DNA of 60,153 nt, from NCBI GenBank assembly GCA_947632345.1, contig CANROW010000003.1, positions 1 through 60,153 on the forward strand. Reading direction: 5' to 3'. Both the position numbers and the translations under genes were made by a program. Shown here in pieces: positions 1 to 9,116 of this stretch (positions are counted from its first letter, which is position 1; every line of letters begins with the position of its first letter). This stretch comes from an uncultured Bacilli bacterium (lineage in GTDB: Bacteria > Bacillota_I > Bacilli_A > RF39 > UBA660). Below the pieces are notes generated by a model. The model was not told the DNA's origin. It did no database searches and saw nothing but the letters and a program-made list of their open reading frames with translations.

Positions 1-580
1 TGCCACAAATATGGGCATTATGGAATAGCGCAAAAGCTTCCATTTCCGTTCCTAAGCAATGCATTTCATAATCCAAATAATCAATTTCTGGTACTTCATG
101 ATAGAAAACATCAGTTGAATAGATGCGGCCAGGATGAACTTCAATATTCATTTCCTTAGCTGTCTCTCTGATTTTGGCATTGACTGTTTCATCGGATTTT
201 ATAATATTGTCTTCACAACCGTTTTGGACTTTGGCATAGCTACTATCAGAATAAGCTTCTTCAGCTAAAATGATATCAAACAATTTTAAATCTTGATTAT
301 AGGCTCCAATACTACCAATGCGAATGATCACATCGACATCATAAAATTTAAATAATTCATAGGAATAGATACCAATACTTGGCATTCCCATACCACTAGC
401 CATAACGGTAATCCTCTTTCCCTTATAGGTTCCGGTAAAGGCATACATATTTCGGACAGTATTAACTAATTTATAATCTGTCAAATAGTTTTTAGCGATG
501 TACTCGGCCCTTTTGGGATCACCTGGCATCAGTACAATCTTAGCAATATCATCTTTGTTCGCTTCATTATGTGGTGTCAT
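1..580 (-). CDS. deoD: Purine-nucleoside phosphorylase, DeoD type (3' end outside window)
   Basis: Reads from ATG at 580 towards the window edge; 193 codons are present of the roughly 235 usual for the family. AGGAGG lies just upstream of the ATG. Seen motifs: the N-terminal MPGDPKRAEYIA segment, SGMGMPSIGIYSYEL, the RIGSIGAY phosphate-site loop and LGTEMEAFAL, which carries the nucleoside-binding Met-Glu pair. Hexameric DeoD enzymes cleave purine (deoxy)ribonucleosides with phosphate to give free base and (deoxy)ribose-1-phosphate in cytosolic salvage. It does not appear co-transcribed with the next minus-strand gene, because a terminator stands between them. Confidence 0.95.
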   Translation of the reverse strand, partial: MTPHNEANKDDIAKIVLMPGDPKRAEYIAKNYLTDYKLVNTVRNMYAFTGTYKGKRITVMASGMGMPSIGIYSYELFKFYDVDVIIRIGSIGAYNQDLKLFDIILAEEAYSDSSYAKVQNGCEDNIIKSDETVNAKIRETAKEMNIEVHPGRIYSTDVFYHEVPEIDYLDYEMHCLGTEMEAFALFHNAHICG

Positions 581-608
581 AAAATCCTCCTCATTTCTAA
601 TATTTATA

Positions 609-635
609 CAAAAAGAAGATGTCATTATCTTCTTT
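609..635 (-). terminator. Rho-independent terminator after GGGtGRT gene
   Basis: On the minus strand AAGAAGAT and ATCTTCTT form an 8-bp stem with a 6-nt loop followed by a T run. It closes the two-gene operon at 642-2342. Confidence 0.8.
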
Positions 636-641
636 CATTAA

Positions 642-1640
642 TTATTTTGTTGATTCTTCAACAGCAACAGCGATGGCAACAGTTGCGCCAACCATCGGAT
701 TATTTCCCATACCGATTAAGCCCATCATCTCAACGTGAGCAGGAACTGAAGAAGATCCAGCGAATTGAGCGTCGCTATGCATTCTTCCCATTGTATCCGT
801 CATACCATATGAAGCTGGACCGGCAGCCATATTATCTGGGTGTAATGTTCTTCCCGTTCCACCACCAGAGGCAACTGAGAAATACTTTTTACCAATCTCG
901 TTACACTCTTTTTTATAAGTTCCAGCAACCGGATGTTGAAAACGAGTTGGATTCGTTGAATTACCAGTAATTGATACATCAACACCTTCAAGATGCATAA
1001 TAGCTACACCTTCACGAACATCGTTTGCACCATAACATCTTACTTTACTGCGTTCTCCATCAGAATATTTTATCTCTTCAACAACATTTACTTTTCCGGT
1101 GAAGAAATCAAAATCCGTCTTAACATAAGTAAATCCATTAATACGCGATATTACTTGAGCAGCATCTTTACCAAGACCATTTAAGATTACCTTTAATGGT
1201 TCTTTACGAACTTTGTTAGCACTCTTAGCTATACCTATAGCTCCTTCAGCAGCCGCAAAAGATTCATGACCTGCTAAAAAGGCAAAACATTTCGTCTCTT
1301 CAGATAAAAGCATTGAAGCAAGATTACCATGACCTAATCCGACTTTACGATCATCAGCTACACTTCCAGGAATGCAAAAAGCTTGTAGTCCCTCACCAAT
1401 AGCTTTAGCGGCTTCACTAGCTTTAGTACGCCCTGATTTAATAGCAATGGCAGCACCTAAAGTATAAGCCCAACAAGCATTTTCAAAGCAGATTGGTTGA
1501 ACACTCTTAACGATTTCATAAGGATCAAATCCTCTTTCCTTACAAATGTTTCTTGCGTCTTCAAAATCTTTTATTCCATATTTTTCCATTACGGGTTTAA
1601 TTTGTTCTATTCTTCTTTCATAACTTTCAAATAATGCCAT
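642..1640 (-). CDS. GGGtGRT family protein
   Basis: 332 residues. The diagnostic ASGGGTGRTLHPDN motif lies at about residues 255-270, in a protein rich in Gly/Ala turns with further conserved-looking segments (VGLGHGNLASML, FLAGHESFAAAEGAIG). The family is named for this motif and its biochemical role is not established. It starts 9 bp after the stop of the NifU-like gene at 1650-2342, so the two are one operon. That constant pairing suggests the protein acts on or with an iron-sulfur cluster or a metal cofactor. The family is common in anaerobic Firmicutes and archaea. Assignment to the family is firm; function is open. Confidence 0.9.
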   Translation of the reverse strand: MALFESYERRIEQIKPVMEKYGIKDFEDARNICKERGFDPYEIVKSVQPICFENACWAYTLGAAIAIKSGRTKASEAAKAIGEGLQAFCIPGSVADDRKVGLGHGNLASMLLSEETKCFAFLAGHESFAAAEGAIGIAKSANKVRKEPLKVILNGLGKDAAQVISRINGFTYVKTDFDFFTGKVNVVEEIKYSDGERSKVRCYGANDVREGVAIMHLEGVDVSITGNSTNPTRFQHPVAGTYKKECNEIGKKYFSVASGGGTGRTLHPDNMAAGPASYGMTDTMGRMHSDAQFAGSSSVPAHVEMMGLIGMGNNPMVGATVAIAVAVEESTK

Positions 1641-1649
1641 AATATCCTC

Positions 1650-2342
1650 CTACTCACATCTTGGGTCAATTTTCTTAACCGCTTCATCAAAACGACCATA
1701 TGTTCCACTAGCTTTTTCAATAGCTTCCATAGGATCCATTTTCTTCTTGATATTTTCCATCATTTTACCTAAGTTAACATATTTATATCCAATGATTTGA
1801 TCATCTTTATCAAGACCAATTTCCACAATATATCCTTCAGCAAGTTCCAAATATCTTGGTCCTTTTTTCAAAGTTGAATAGATAGTTCCAACTTGACTAC
1901 GTGTTCCTTTTCCTAAATCTTCAAGTCCAGCACCAATTGCTAATCCCCCTTCAGAGAAAGCTGATTGGCTTCGACCATAGACAATTTGTAAGAATAATTC
2001 ACGCATTGCTGTATTGATGGCATCACACACCAAGTCAGTATTTAAGGCTTCAAGAATGGTTTTACCTACTAGTATTTCACCAGCCATAGCAGCACTGTGC
2101 GTCATTCCACTGCAGCCAATCGTCTCAACCAATGCTTCTTGAATAATTCCTTCCTTTATATTTAAAGTTAGTTTGCAAGCTCCTTGTTGAGGTGCACACC
2201 AACCGATACCATGAGTTAATCCTGAGATATCCTTAATCTCTTTAGCTTTGACCCATTTACCTTCTTCAGGTATTGGTGCTGGTCCGTGATCAACACCCTT
2301 AGCTACTGGGCACATTTCTTCTACTTCTTTTGTATAAATCAT
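1650..2342 (-). CDS. NifU/IscU-like iron-sulfur cluster scaffold protein
   Basis: 230 residues; ATG preceded by AGGAGG. Cysteines in IscU/NifU N-terminal-like context are visible: GWCAPQQGACKLTL (about residues 47-60) and ETIGCSGMTHSAAMAGEIL (about 73-91). A later conserved Cys and a C-terminal helical extension end in DPRCE. Members of this group assemble or hold Fe-S clusters in the cytosol. It is longer than classical IscU (about 130 residues), as is typical for the version that travels with GGGtGRT proteins. It is first gene of a two-gene operon and is likely constitutively expressed from the extended -10 promoter just upstream. Confidence 0.85.
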   Translation of the reverse strand: MIYTKEVEEMCPVAKGVDHGPAPIPEEGKWVKAKEIKDISGLTHGIGWCAPQQGACKLTLNIKEGIIQEALVETIGCSGMTHSAAMAGEILVGKTILEALNTDLVCDAINTAMRELFLQIVYGRSQSAFSEGGLAIGAGLEDLGKGTRSQVGTIYSTLKKGPRYLELAEGYIVEIGLDKDDQIIGYKYVNLGKMMENIKKKMDPMEAIEKASGTYGRFDEAVKKIDPRCE

Positions 2343-2368
2343 ATTTTACCTCCTATGTTTACAAATAA

Positions 2369-2377
2369 ATTATATCA
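2369..2377 (-). promoter_or_regulatory. Extended -10 promoter of the NifU-like/GGGtGRT operon
   Basis: Minus-strand TGATATAAT, a TGn-TATAAT extended -10, lies about 25 bp upstream of the AGGAGG of the gene at 1650-2342. No convincing -35 box is seen. Confidence 0.5.
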
Positions 2378-2514
2378 TAAATACTTTTTAAAAATACATA
2401 ATCAATTAGTATTTATTGTGGAAATATTGATTTAACTATTACCAATCACTATATCTTTCTACTAATTTTGTAATTTCTGTTATTTTTTATAATTATTACA
2501 CTAATAATTAAGCA

Positions 2515-2540
2515 TAAAAAAACGACTAATTTGTCGTTTT
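2515..2540 (-). terminator. Terminator after galE
   Basis: Minus strand: AACGAC, a 6-nt loop, GTCGTT, then a run of seven T. It sits directly after the galE stop. Confidence 0.85.
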
Positions 2541-2548
2541 AAATTCTT

Positions 2549-3550
2549 TTATTGACGATGTTTTCTCACAAAATTAAAGCTATCGCGGCACATCTCCTCA
2601 ATGCCCTTTTCAGCTACCCAACCAAGTTTTTCTTTGGCATAACTTGGATCAGCATAACAAGCCGCAACATCACCAGGGCGACGATCCACAATTTTATATG
2701 GTACATCAATATTATTTACTCTTTTAAATGTTTCAACAATATCAAGTACACTATAACCATGTCCTGTACCTAAATTATAAGCATCAACACCCGTTTCATT
2801 TAAAACTTTGGCGATGGCTTTGACATGAGCTTTGGCAAGATCAACAACGTGAATATAATCTCTTACTCCCGTACCATCTTTGGTATCATAATCATTACCA
2901 TAAACACTCAATATTTCTAATTCTTTAGTAGCAACTTTTACAATATATGGCATTAGATTATTAGGAATGTCATTAGGATTTTCCCCAATTAATCCAGATT
3001 CATGAGCACCAATAGGATTGAAATATCTTAGTAAGGCAATACTCCAGCTGTTATCAGAAACATATAAATCTCGCAAAATGCCCTCAATATATAATTTCGT
3101 TGAACCATACGGATTAGTGGTTGAAAGAGGAAAATCTTCTTTAATAGGTAAACTCTTAGGTGAACCATAAACCGTTGCACTAGAAGAGAAAACCATTTTT
3201 TTACATCCAAATTCATTCATAACTTCACATAAAGTCAAAGTTGAATCAAGGTTATTGCGATAGTACAACAAAGGTTTTCTAACACTTTCACCTACGGCTT
3301 TCAATCCCGCAAAATGAATTACGGCATCAATCTTATGCTCTTCAAAAATACGATGTACTAAATTGTGGTCACAGACATCTCCCTCATAAAAAATTACTTC
3401 TTTATTGGTAATCTCTTTAATATAATCAACAACTTCTCTTTTTGAGTTAGAAAGATTATCAATGACAACTACCTCATAACCATTTTCTAACAATTCAACA
3501 CAAGTATGACTACCAATATAACCAGTACCTCCAGTAACTAATATTTTCAT
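2549..3550 (-). CDS. galE: UDP-glucose 4-epimerase
   Basis: 333 residues, the normal length. Short-chain dehydrogenase/epimerase features: N-terminal NAD-binding GGTGYIGSH (residues 7-15), SSSATVYG with the catalytic Ser/Thr (about 122-129), and the YGSTK catalytic Tyr-Lys pair (about 148-152). It interconverts UDP-glucose and UDP-galactose in the cytosol, supplying UDP-Gal for surface polysaccharides. It overlaps the upstream 138-residue gene by 4 bp (ATGA) and is last in the flippase operon, which supports a cell-surface polysaccharide role rather than galactose catabolism. Confidence 0.95.
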   Translation of the reverse strand: MKILVTGGTGYIGSHTCVELLENGYEVVVIDNLSNSKREVVDYIKEITNKEVIFYEGDVCDHNLVHRIFEEHKIDAVIHFAGLKAVGESVRKPLLYYRNNLDSTLTLCEVMNEFGCKKMVFSSSATVYGSPKSLPIKEDFPLSTTNPYGSTKLYIEGILRDLYVSDNSWSIALLRYFNPIGAHESGLIGENPNDIPNNLMPYIVKVATKELEILSVYGNDYDTKDGTGVRDYIHVVDLAKAHVKAIAKVLNETGVDAYNLGTGHGYSVLDIVETFKRVNNIDVPYKIVDRRPGDVAACYADPSYAKEKLGWVAEKGIEEMCRDSFNFVRKHRQ

Positions 3551-3963
3551 AAATCCTCCTTTAATATATCATTAATTTTATTTATTATTTTTTTAAATAG
3601 AACGCGATTTTTAAATTCATTGACATAACCCTTTAGTCTAATTATTTCCATTGTCTTAATATTCGCATCACTATCATCAGTATATTCTTTTTCAACAATG
3701 TTTAAATCTTTTAATAAAAAACTTTCGATTTTCTCATAAATCATTCGATTTTCGAATTCATACATCTCATTGACAATTGCAAAACTATTATTCTTTTTAT
3801 TGAATCGCATTTCCCAAAGATATTTATACACTTTTAAATCCTCATCGATCAAAATACCCAATCCGGAAAACTCTTTTTCTTCATAAATATCAATAAATGC
3901 TTTATTTCGTTTACTATTTAGAAAATTAGCTATATCTTTTTCTTTATCAGTAATTTTTCTCAT
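3547..3963 (-). CDS. Conserved hypothetical protein in surface-polysaccharide operon
   Basis: 138 residues, not recognised. It is charged and rich in Lys/Glu/Asn, with no signal peptide or membrane segment, so a small cytosolic protein is expected. Visible segments are FSGLGILIDEDLKVYKYLWEM and a helical C-terminus. Its start overlaps no gene (11 bp after the stop of the 344-residue membrane protein) and its stop overlaps the galE start by 4 bp, so translation is coupled. Context suggests an accessory role to polysaccharide export or the membrane protein. No function can be assigned. Confidence 0.7.
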   Translation of the reverse strand: MRKITDKEKDIANFLNSKRNKAFIDIYEEKEFSGLGILIDEDLKVYKYLWEMRFNKKNNSFAIVNEMYEFENRMIYEKIESFLLKDLNIVEKEYTDDSDANIKTMEIIRLKGYVNEFKNRVLFKKIINKINDILKEDL

Positions 3964-3974
3964 AATTACACCAG

Positions 3975-5009
3975 CTAATTACTCTTCTTTTTTCTTCCTC
4001 TTTTTGGCTTTTCTTCTTTAGAATCATTTTCACGATCAGTAATTTCTTTAACAACATCTTCACGATTATAGTCATCAAAAACCGTATCAAGTGTCGCTAC
4101 CCCACTTCGATGAGAAATAGCAATATTTAAATGTTTAATAATGTAATATAGGAATCCACAAACAATACATAAAACAATGAAGATAACAAAATATTTTAGA
4201 CAAGCTACAGATAAATCATCTATCAAGATATTGAGAATCTTAACGGAAACATTACCACTGAAATCAATATTCTTCGCTACGATATAAAGAATAAAATAGA
4301 TAATAGATGTCACAATAAAAGGCGCAATGGTATAAGCAAAAATAGATATGACATTGAAATTGATTAAAGCAATTAATAATAAAGAACCAATCATTACACC
4401 AATCGCTAACATTTGATAATTATTGTTGTAAATTATCTCTAAAATATCAAAGACATAAGTGCTTTCTTTTACATCAATTAAGGCATCATCTATAGCCTTA
4501 TAGACATCATCCAAATCTTTTTCACTGATGTACTGATTTTTAGAAAAATCAATTGTACTGTTATGCTCAAGATACTCTTTTACCTGTTCTTCAATTTTTA
4601 AGTCAAGGCCTAAATCCTTCAACCAAGAACTGATAGCTCCTGTGTATTCAATAACTTTCGCATCAATATAATCTTCTACGCCTACTGCCAAACGTTCATT
4701 CAAAACTTTTAGATCGATAGTTGGTTTATCTTTTGTAATGGTAGCTTCATATAAAAATCTATCCGTGGCATAATTATAAAAGATATCATCTAGTTTGACA
4801 TAATTTAATAAATCACTTGGTATCTTCATACTGCTAGTAATGCTTTTATCATTGATTATTTCTTCATATATTTCACTTTCTTCTAAAGTCTTATAAATTT
4901 GATCGCGACTCAACAAGTTTTTGACCAAAAAAGTAGCTGACAAAAATATTAGTGCTACAAAAAAGATAAAAGCTAATAGATGCGATATAAAACTCTTTAT
5001 TACTTCCAT
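3975..5009 (-). CDS. Multi-pass membrane protein of unknown function
   Basis: 344 residues. One transmembrane helix near the N-terminus (about 10-30) is followed by a long polar segment (about 35-190) predicted outside, then three hydrophobic helices (about 196-216, 219-243, 265-290). The cytoplasmic tail is highly charged and ends in KPKRGRKKKSN. It starts one base before the flippase stop region, so the two are tightly coupled in one operon. The topology (external domain between helix 1 and a C-terminal three-helix bundle) resembles uncharacterised Firmicutes membrane proteins. No catalytic motif is seen. Confidence 0.7.
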   Translation of the reverse strand: MEVIKSFISHLLAFIFFVALIFLSATFLVKNLLSRDQIYKTLEESEIYEEIINDKSITSSMKIPSDLLNYVKLDDIFYNYATDRFLYEATITKDKPTIDLKVLNERLAVGVEDYIDAKVIEYTGAISSWLKDLGLDLKIEEQVKEYLEHNSTIDFSKNQYISEKDLDDVYKAIDDALIDVKESTYVFDILEIIYNNNYQMLAIGVMIGSLLLIALINFNVISIFAYTIAPFIVTSIIYFILYIVAKNIDFSGNVSVKILNILIDDLSVACLKYFVIFIVLCIVCGFLYYIIKHLNIAISHRSGVATLDTVFDDYNREDVVKEITDRENDSKEEKPKRGRKKKSN

Positions 5010-5010
5010 A

Positions 5011-6549
5011 TTAAATCTCCTTCTTTTTTAATTTTTTATTAAGCATTTTAATAGCTAAATTTTTAAAATACTTAAATTCATCCATATTTCTAAAAATGAC
5101 ATAATATATCGTATTTGGTATGACTAGCGATACGAGAATATTAACAATCATTTTAACAACCGGAATACCAATATTTATCATAGAACATATTTCATATGTG
5201 ATTATTGCTACTACTATAAATATTATAAAATATTTTATTATAGATTTAAAGTATTCTTCTTTTTTTCTTTCAAAAAGGGGAACAAAAACATATTTAGGAT
5301 AACTGTATAAATGAAGTAGTAAATTACTGACTACTGTTCCTAAGAAGATACCAGCTAATCCAAAGAATTTGAATAAAACCAATGAAGCTACAATATTAAC
5401 AATTGATTCCAAAATCGGAATGTAGCGATCTTCGTGAAAAATACCAGCGGCTTCTTTGAAAATACTCACATTATATCGCATGACCGTCAAATAATAATTG
5501 AGTACTAAAGCCATTAAAACAAAAGTTGATAACAGATATTTTTCACCATACCAACAGGAAATGAAACTTTCCATTACTACTAAAATACTAGTAGCGGTAT
5601 AGGCAGAAATCCAAAAGTTTAAAAATCTTATTCTTTTAAATACTTTATATGTTCTCGTCTTGCTCTCTAGCGTTAATAAATTACCGACACTCGCTGTAAA
5701 GGAAGTAAATCCTTGCCCAATCAAGGTTGTCAAAGCATAAATGACTAGATAATAATTATTATATAAACCGACTATCGATACCCCTAAAAGCATTGATATC
5801 ATGATGTTATCTGTTCCTAATACAAAGAAAGAACCGAGTTTATGAAAAAATAATCCTTTTATTTTCAAAATGATATCATCAATAGTTATTTTAGATAATT
5901 TTTTTACATTTTGATCACGCAAATAAGGGTATTTATGATCAGCAATTATACTAATTACTAAGTTTTCAAGAACGCGCATAATTATTTTAATGATGAGGAA
6001 TAAATAGAAATTAGATGTTAGAATTAATGTCCCAATCAATAAAGAATTCATAATGATCAAATATCCGAGATGAACGATTGATGTAAGATATATTTTTTGA
6101 TCAGCATATAAGAGACTTCGTTTATAACTCAATAGATAAGAAGCAACCGTATCAATTAAAAACAATAGAAAGAACAATATTAATTCTAATTGGGATAACG
6201 TCGTCTTTCCTACGATAATGTTTAAAAATGGTATGACGAATAAACCAACTACAAAAATTATTAGAGCAATCCACCGATAAGTATTGCGATAAAAACGCAT
6301 TAACGACTTAATTTGACTCTTATCATTTTTAGCTACTGGCTCATATAAATTATAAATTATGGCACTACCAATACCTAAATCCACAATTGCTAACATACTA
6401 ACTATATTAGTATATAAACTGTTTATTCCCAAGAATTCCGCACCAAGGGTATCCAAGAAAACCTTTTGAACAACAAAACCGATAATAATCGTCAAGGCAT
6501 TAGATATCAATGAAAAAATCATATTTTTAATCGAATTATATGTTCTCAT
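5011..6549 (-). CDS. Polysaccharide flippase, Wzx/MATE-like
   Basis: About 512 residues with roughly fourteen hydrophobic segments, typical of oligosaccharide flippases of the MOP superfamily that move undecaprenyl-linked repeat units across the membrane. The N-terminal NSIKNMIFSLISNALTIIIG segment and LGAEFLGINSLYTNIVSML are classic for this family in Firmicutes. Start choice: a GTG at 6561 falls inside the ribosome binding site, whereas the ATG at 6549 has AGGTG about nine bases upstream, so 6549 is preferred. First gene of the operon running to galE. No glycosyltransferases are adjacent, so the cognate polymer is unknown. Confidence 0.88.
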   Translation of the reverse strand: MRTYNSIKNMIFSLISNALTIIIGFVVQKVFLDTLGAEFLGINSLYTNIVSMLAIVDLGIGSAIIYNLYEPVAKNDKSQIKSLMRFYRNTYRWIALIIFVVGLFVIPFLNIIVGKTTLSQLELILFFLLFLIDTVASYLLSYKRSLLYADQKIYLTSIVHLGYLIIMNSLLIGTLILTSNFYLFLIIKIIMRVLENLVISIIADHKYPYLRDQNVKKLSKITIDDIILKIKGLFFHKLGSFFVLGTDNIMISMLLGVSIVGLYNNYYLVIYALTTLIGQGFTSFTASVGNLLTLESKTRTYKVFKRIRFLNFWISAYTATSILVVMESFISCWYGEKYLLSTFVLMALVLNYYLTVMRYNVSIFKEAAGIFHEDRYIPILESIVNIVASLVLFKFFGLAGIFLGTVVSNLLLHLYSYPKYVFVPLFERKKEEYFKSIIKYFIIFIVVAIITYEICSMINIGIPVVKMIVNILVSLVIPNTIYYVIFRNMDEFKYFKNLAIKMLNKKLKKKEI

Positions 6550-6573
6550 AAATATCTTCACCTACCTTTTTTC

Positions 6574-6583
6574 ATTATAACAC
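6574..6583 (-). promoter_or_regulatory. Promoter of flippase-galE operon
   Basis: Minus-strand TGTGTTATAAT (extended -10) about 25 bp upstream of the flippase ATG. The -35 region is weak. Confidence 0.45.
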
Positions 6584-6630
6584 AAATTTCTATGTAATAA
6601 TATAATAATATAAACATAAACTCAAAGCTT

Positions 6631-6656
6631 AAAAAAGATTAGCTTGGCTAATCTTC
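6631..6656 (-). terminator. Terminator after the 204-residue protein gene
   Basis: Minus strand AGATTAGC-loop-GCTAATCT followed by six T; immediately after the stop at 6656. Confidence 0.85.
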
Positions 6657-7270
6657 TATACATCATTTTCTTGTTCTAATTTTTTTATTTCTTGAAAACT
6701 GGCAGCACTCTTATCAAATTCTTCTTTGATTTTGTCTTTATTATTAGCTGTCGTCCACATCACAATCTGTCCAAAATAATTATCAGTTTCAATGGCATAC
6801 GCTCGCATATAAACTTTAACTTCGGTTGGCGTTGTATAATATATCTCACCATATTCCGCATCATGATTATCAATAGATACTTTTATAGTTGAATTTATTT
6901 CTGTTTCGTATAGTTTTTCTTTTTGTTCAAAAGCGGCTTTTTTGTAACTAGCGAAATCACCATTATAACTATCTTTACCAGTCATAACTACTAATATATA
7001 GGCATTTTTTGATTCATCATTCAATTCAATAATTCCTTTTTCATTTAGGCTGTATTTCTCTACTTCGACATAGTTTTTCACAGCCTCAATTGAAAACAAA
7101 CCATCATAGCTGATATGCTTTTCATATGTAATAGGTTCTGTTTCATTTTCTTCTAATTCATCTTTACTCTCATTATGTTTAACGATATTAAAGATGATCA
7201 AAAAAATAATCAATGCAATGCTAATTCCAATTGCAATACCTTTTATAATTCGTTCTTTTTTATTTGTCAT
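6656..7270 (-). CDS. Membrane-anchored extracellular hypothetical protein
   Basis: 204 residues. Positive N-terminus (MTNKKERIIKG), then one strong transmembrane helix (about 11-30) without a lipobox. The external domain of about 170 residues is rich in Glu/Lys/Tyr. The pattern (ISYDGLFSIEAVKNYVEVEK, later ETDNYFGQIVMWTTA) resembles PsbP/LytR-adjacent style lipoprotein domains that look for fatty or surface ligands, but I cannot place it in a named family. ATG preceded by AGAGGA. It is followed by a strong terminator and preceded at 15 bp by the Ppx/GppA-like gene, so the two probably share a transcript. Confidence 0.7.
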   Translation of the reverse strand: MTNKKERIIKGIAIGISIALIIFLIIFNIVKHNESKDELEENETEPITYEKHISYDGLFSIEAVKNYVEVEKYSLNEKGIIELNDESKNAYILVVMTGKDSYNGDFASYKKAAFEQKEKLYETEINSTIKVSIDNHDAEYGEIYYTTPTEVKVYMRAYAIETDNYFGQIVMWTTANNKDKIKEEFDKSAASFQEIKKLEQENDV

Positions 7271-7285
7271 AAAATCCTCTTTTCA

Positions 7286-8182
7286 TCAACTGTTTTTTAT
7301 TTTTTCTATTATACCATAAACCATTGAAATTCTAGTAGGGATTATATATTTAGCACCCATTACTCGCGCAATAGCCGTCACACAAATACGCATTCCCCTT
7401 GTTGTACCACTCCACCACTCCCGTGATGAGAAATTTTCATTTTGAATTTCTAGTAAAGATTTATGATAGAAAAAATCATCATCACAGTTTAGCATCGTCA
7501 AATAATCAATATACCAAGGCTGTTTTCTATCAAAATAAAATTTATTAGGACTTAATGGATATTTTAAAGTCTCATAGAATCGTAAATAATCGCCACCAGC
7601 AAGGACTAGAATATCCGCTTTATTCTCTGGAACCATGGTTATATCTAAAGTATCATTGACCATATCTTCATATGGCGTTGTGGCGATATCTTCATTTATA
7701 TCGGGGAATCGATCACAAATATCCCTGGCTCCAAAATTATTATTGGCCATTTCAATGATCTGTTTATTTTCGATAATGGCAACTTCTGTTGAGCCACCAC
7801 CACCTATCATTACCGCCATTCTTCCCTCATAATTAATATCGGCAAGTACGCCATAAACAGTCAATTCATTTTCCATTTCAGGAGTTACTATTACAAATTC
7901 AATCCCTGTATTATTTTTGAATTCCTTTAAAAAATTTCCTCGTTCAAGATCAGTTAAATTTCGAAAAATACTCGTTCCAAACACATGAATAGGACAATTA
8001 TATTTTTTTAGTTCTAAAATATGGTTATAGAGTTTTTCTAAATCACTCTCAACAATTCTTTTATTCAAACGATAATTATTTTTAAATTCAATCGTTATAA
8101 TTCCTAAATCAATTAATTTATCTTGATAAAGATATGTCTTAGTATTAGTTGATCCAACCTCAACGATAATAAACTTATCCAT
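7286..8182 (-). CDS. Ppx/GppA-type phosphatase-like protein
   Basis: 298 residues from the chosen start. The ASKHA-fold hallmarks of exopolyphosphatase/pppGpp phosphatases are visible: N-terminal IIVEVGSTNTKTYLY (phosphate-1 loop), an Ala/Glu-rich middle with VFGTSIFRN and TPEMENELTVYGV, and MIGGGGSTEVAII (phosphate-2 loop, usually DIGGGSTE). Family members hydrolyse polyphosphate or pppGpp. Here the Asp that opens the second motif is Met, so activity is uncertain. Start choice: an ATG at 8212 lies within what looks like the promoter -10 (GTTATAAT), while the ATG at 8182 follows GGAAGTGG. It is about the length of the N-terminal catalytic half only, with no HD extension. Confidence 0.8.
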   Translation of the reverse strand: MDKFIIVEVGSTNTKTYLYQDKLIDLGIITIEFKNNYRLNKRIVESDLEKLYNHILELKKYNCPIHVFGTSIFRNLTDLERGNFLKEFKNNTGIEFVIVTPEMENELTVYGVLADINYEGRMAVMIGGGGSTEVAIIENKQIIEMANNNFGARDICDRFPDINEDIATTPYEDMVNDTLDITMVPENKADILVLAGGDYLRFYETLKYPLSPNKFYFDRKQPWYIDYLTMLNCDDDFFYHKSLLEIQNENFSSREWWSGTTRGMRICVTAIARVMGAKYIIPTRISMVYGIIEKIKNS

Positions 8183-8267
8183 TCTACCACTTCCAATATA
8201 ATTATAACACATAAATACACAAGCTTAAATTAAAACAGCAAATAGAAAGGAAATATTTTATTATTAA

Positions 8268-8302
8268 ATTAAAAAAGTGCATTTTAAAAAAAAAATACAC
8301 CT
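8268..8302 (-). terminator. Terminator after the 196-residue zinc-ribbon protein gene
   Basis: Minus strand GTGTATTTT, T-rich loop, AAAATGCAC, then six T. Downstream of the stop at 8332. Confidence 0.7.
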
Positions 8303-8331
8303 TTGAGATTCAATTGCACCTAATTCACAAT

Positions 8332-8922
8332 TTAACCTTTAAAATTTGGATTTTCAATCAACCTACGACAGTATTTACATTTACCCGTTTTTTCTGACAC
8401 AATATTATCCCCGCCACAATAAGGACAACGAACATAACCAGTATGTTTAGCTTTTTCTCTTTTTTCACGCATCTCCATATCATTAGCTTTTAATATTTCC
8501 GCATTTCTATTTTCAGTTTTCGTTATGTAGTCTCTCGCTCCACTACTAACTTTATCACTTATCTTGTTGAATAACTTTTTCCACACAAAAGACAATATGA
8601 AAAAGATTACTCCAACAGTAATTAATAATTTACTAAACTTTATCAAATCTACATTATATAAATCAGAAGTTATTAAAGTATTGAAAAATGGAATTGAATC
8701 AATTTTTATTTTGGCTATACCTAATATACTTTTTAATATTTTAGGAACAAGAAGTAAAATTCCTATTGAAAAAAGAATTATGGAAGTTGAAGTTTTCTTC
8801 TTACTGCTGTATACAAAATATCTTAAAATTAATAAACAAACTCCTAAAAAAGGAATAAAATAAAGTATTATCAATATAATTGGAATACTAGCTAAAATTT
8901 TTATAAAACTATTTTCTTTCAT
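8332..8922 (-). CDS. Small membrane protein with C-terminal zinc ribbon
   Basis: 196 residues. Three to four hydrophobic helices fill residues 8-115, then a Lys/Glu-rich linker (about 120-165) and a C-terminal zinc ribbon, CPYCGGDN and CKYCRR (about 170-190), giving two CxxC pairs. This is a membrane protein that presents a metal-bound ribbon to the cytosol. It lies downstream of the zinc-ribbon and SPFH genes (9117-11909) with a 194-bp gap, so it may be a third component of that module or an independent gene. AAGGA ribosome binding site before the ATG. Not assigned to a named family. Confidence 0.75.
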   Translation of the reverse strand: MKENSFIKILASIPIILIILYFIPFLGVCLLILRYFVYSSKKKTSTSIILFSIGILLLVPKILKSILGIAKIKIDSIPFFNTLITSDLYNVDLIKFSKLLITVGVIFFILSFVWKKLFNKISDKVSSGARDYITKTENRNAEILKANDMEMREKREKAKHTGYVRCPYCGGDNIVSEKTGKCKYCRRLIENPNFKG

Positions 8923-9116
8923 TTTATTTTCCTTTCAAAAGTAAGCCAAATCATATTCTAACAAAAGCGTTATTCTAATAGGCTGATTAGAATGAATTTG
9001 CTGCTGTAATAGAATTATCTTTATCACATACTATATATCATTTTTCTTTAAGGACATATTGTCATAAAAAACTATATAATATTTGAAGTTTCACCAGTTA
9101 ACAATTATGAGTTTTC

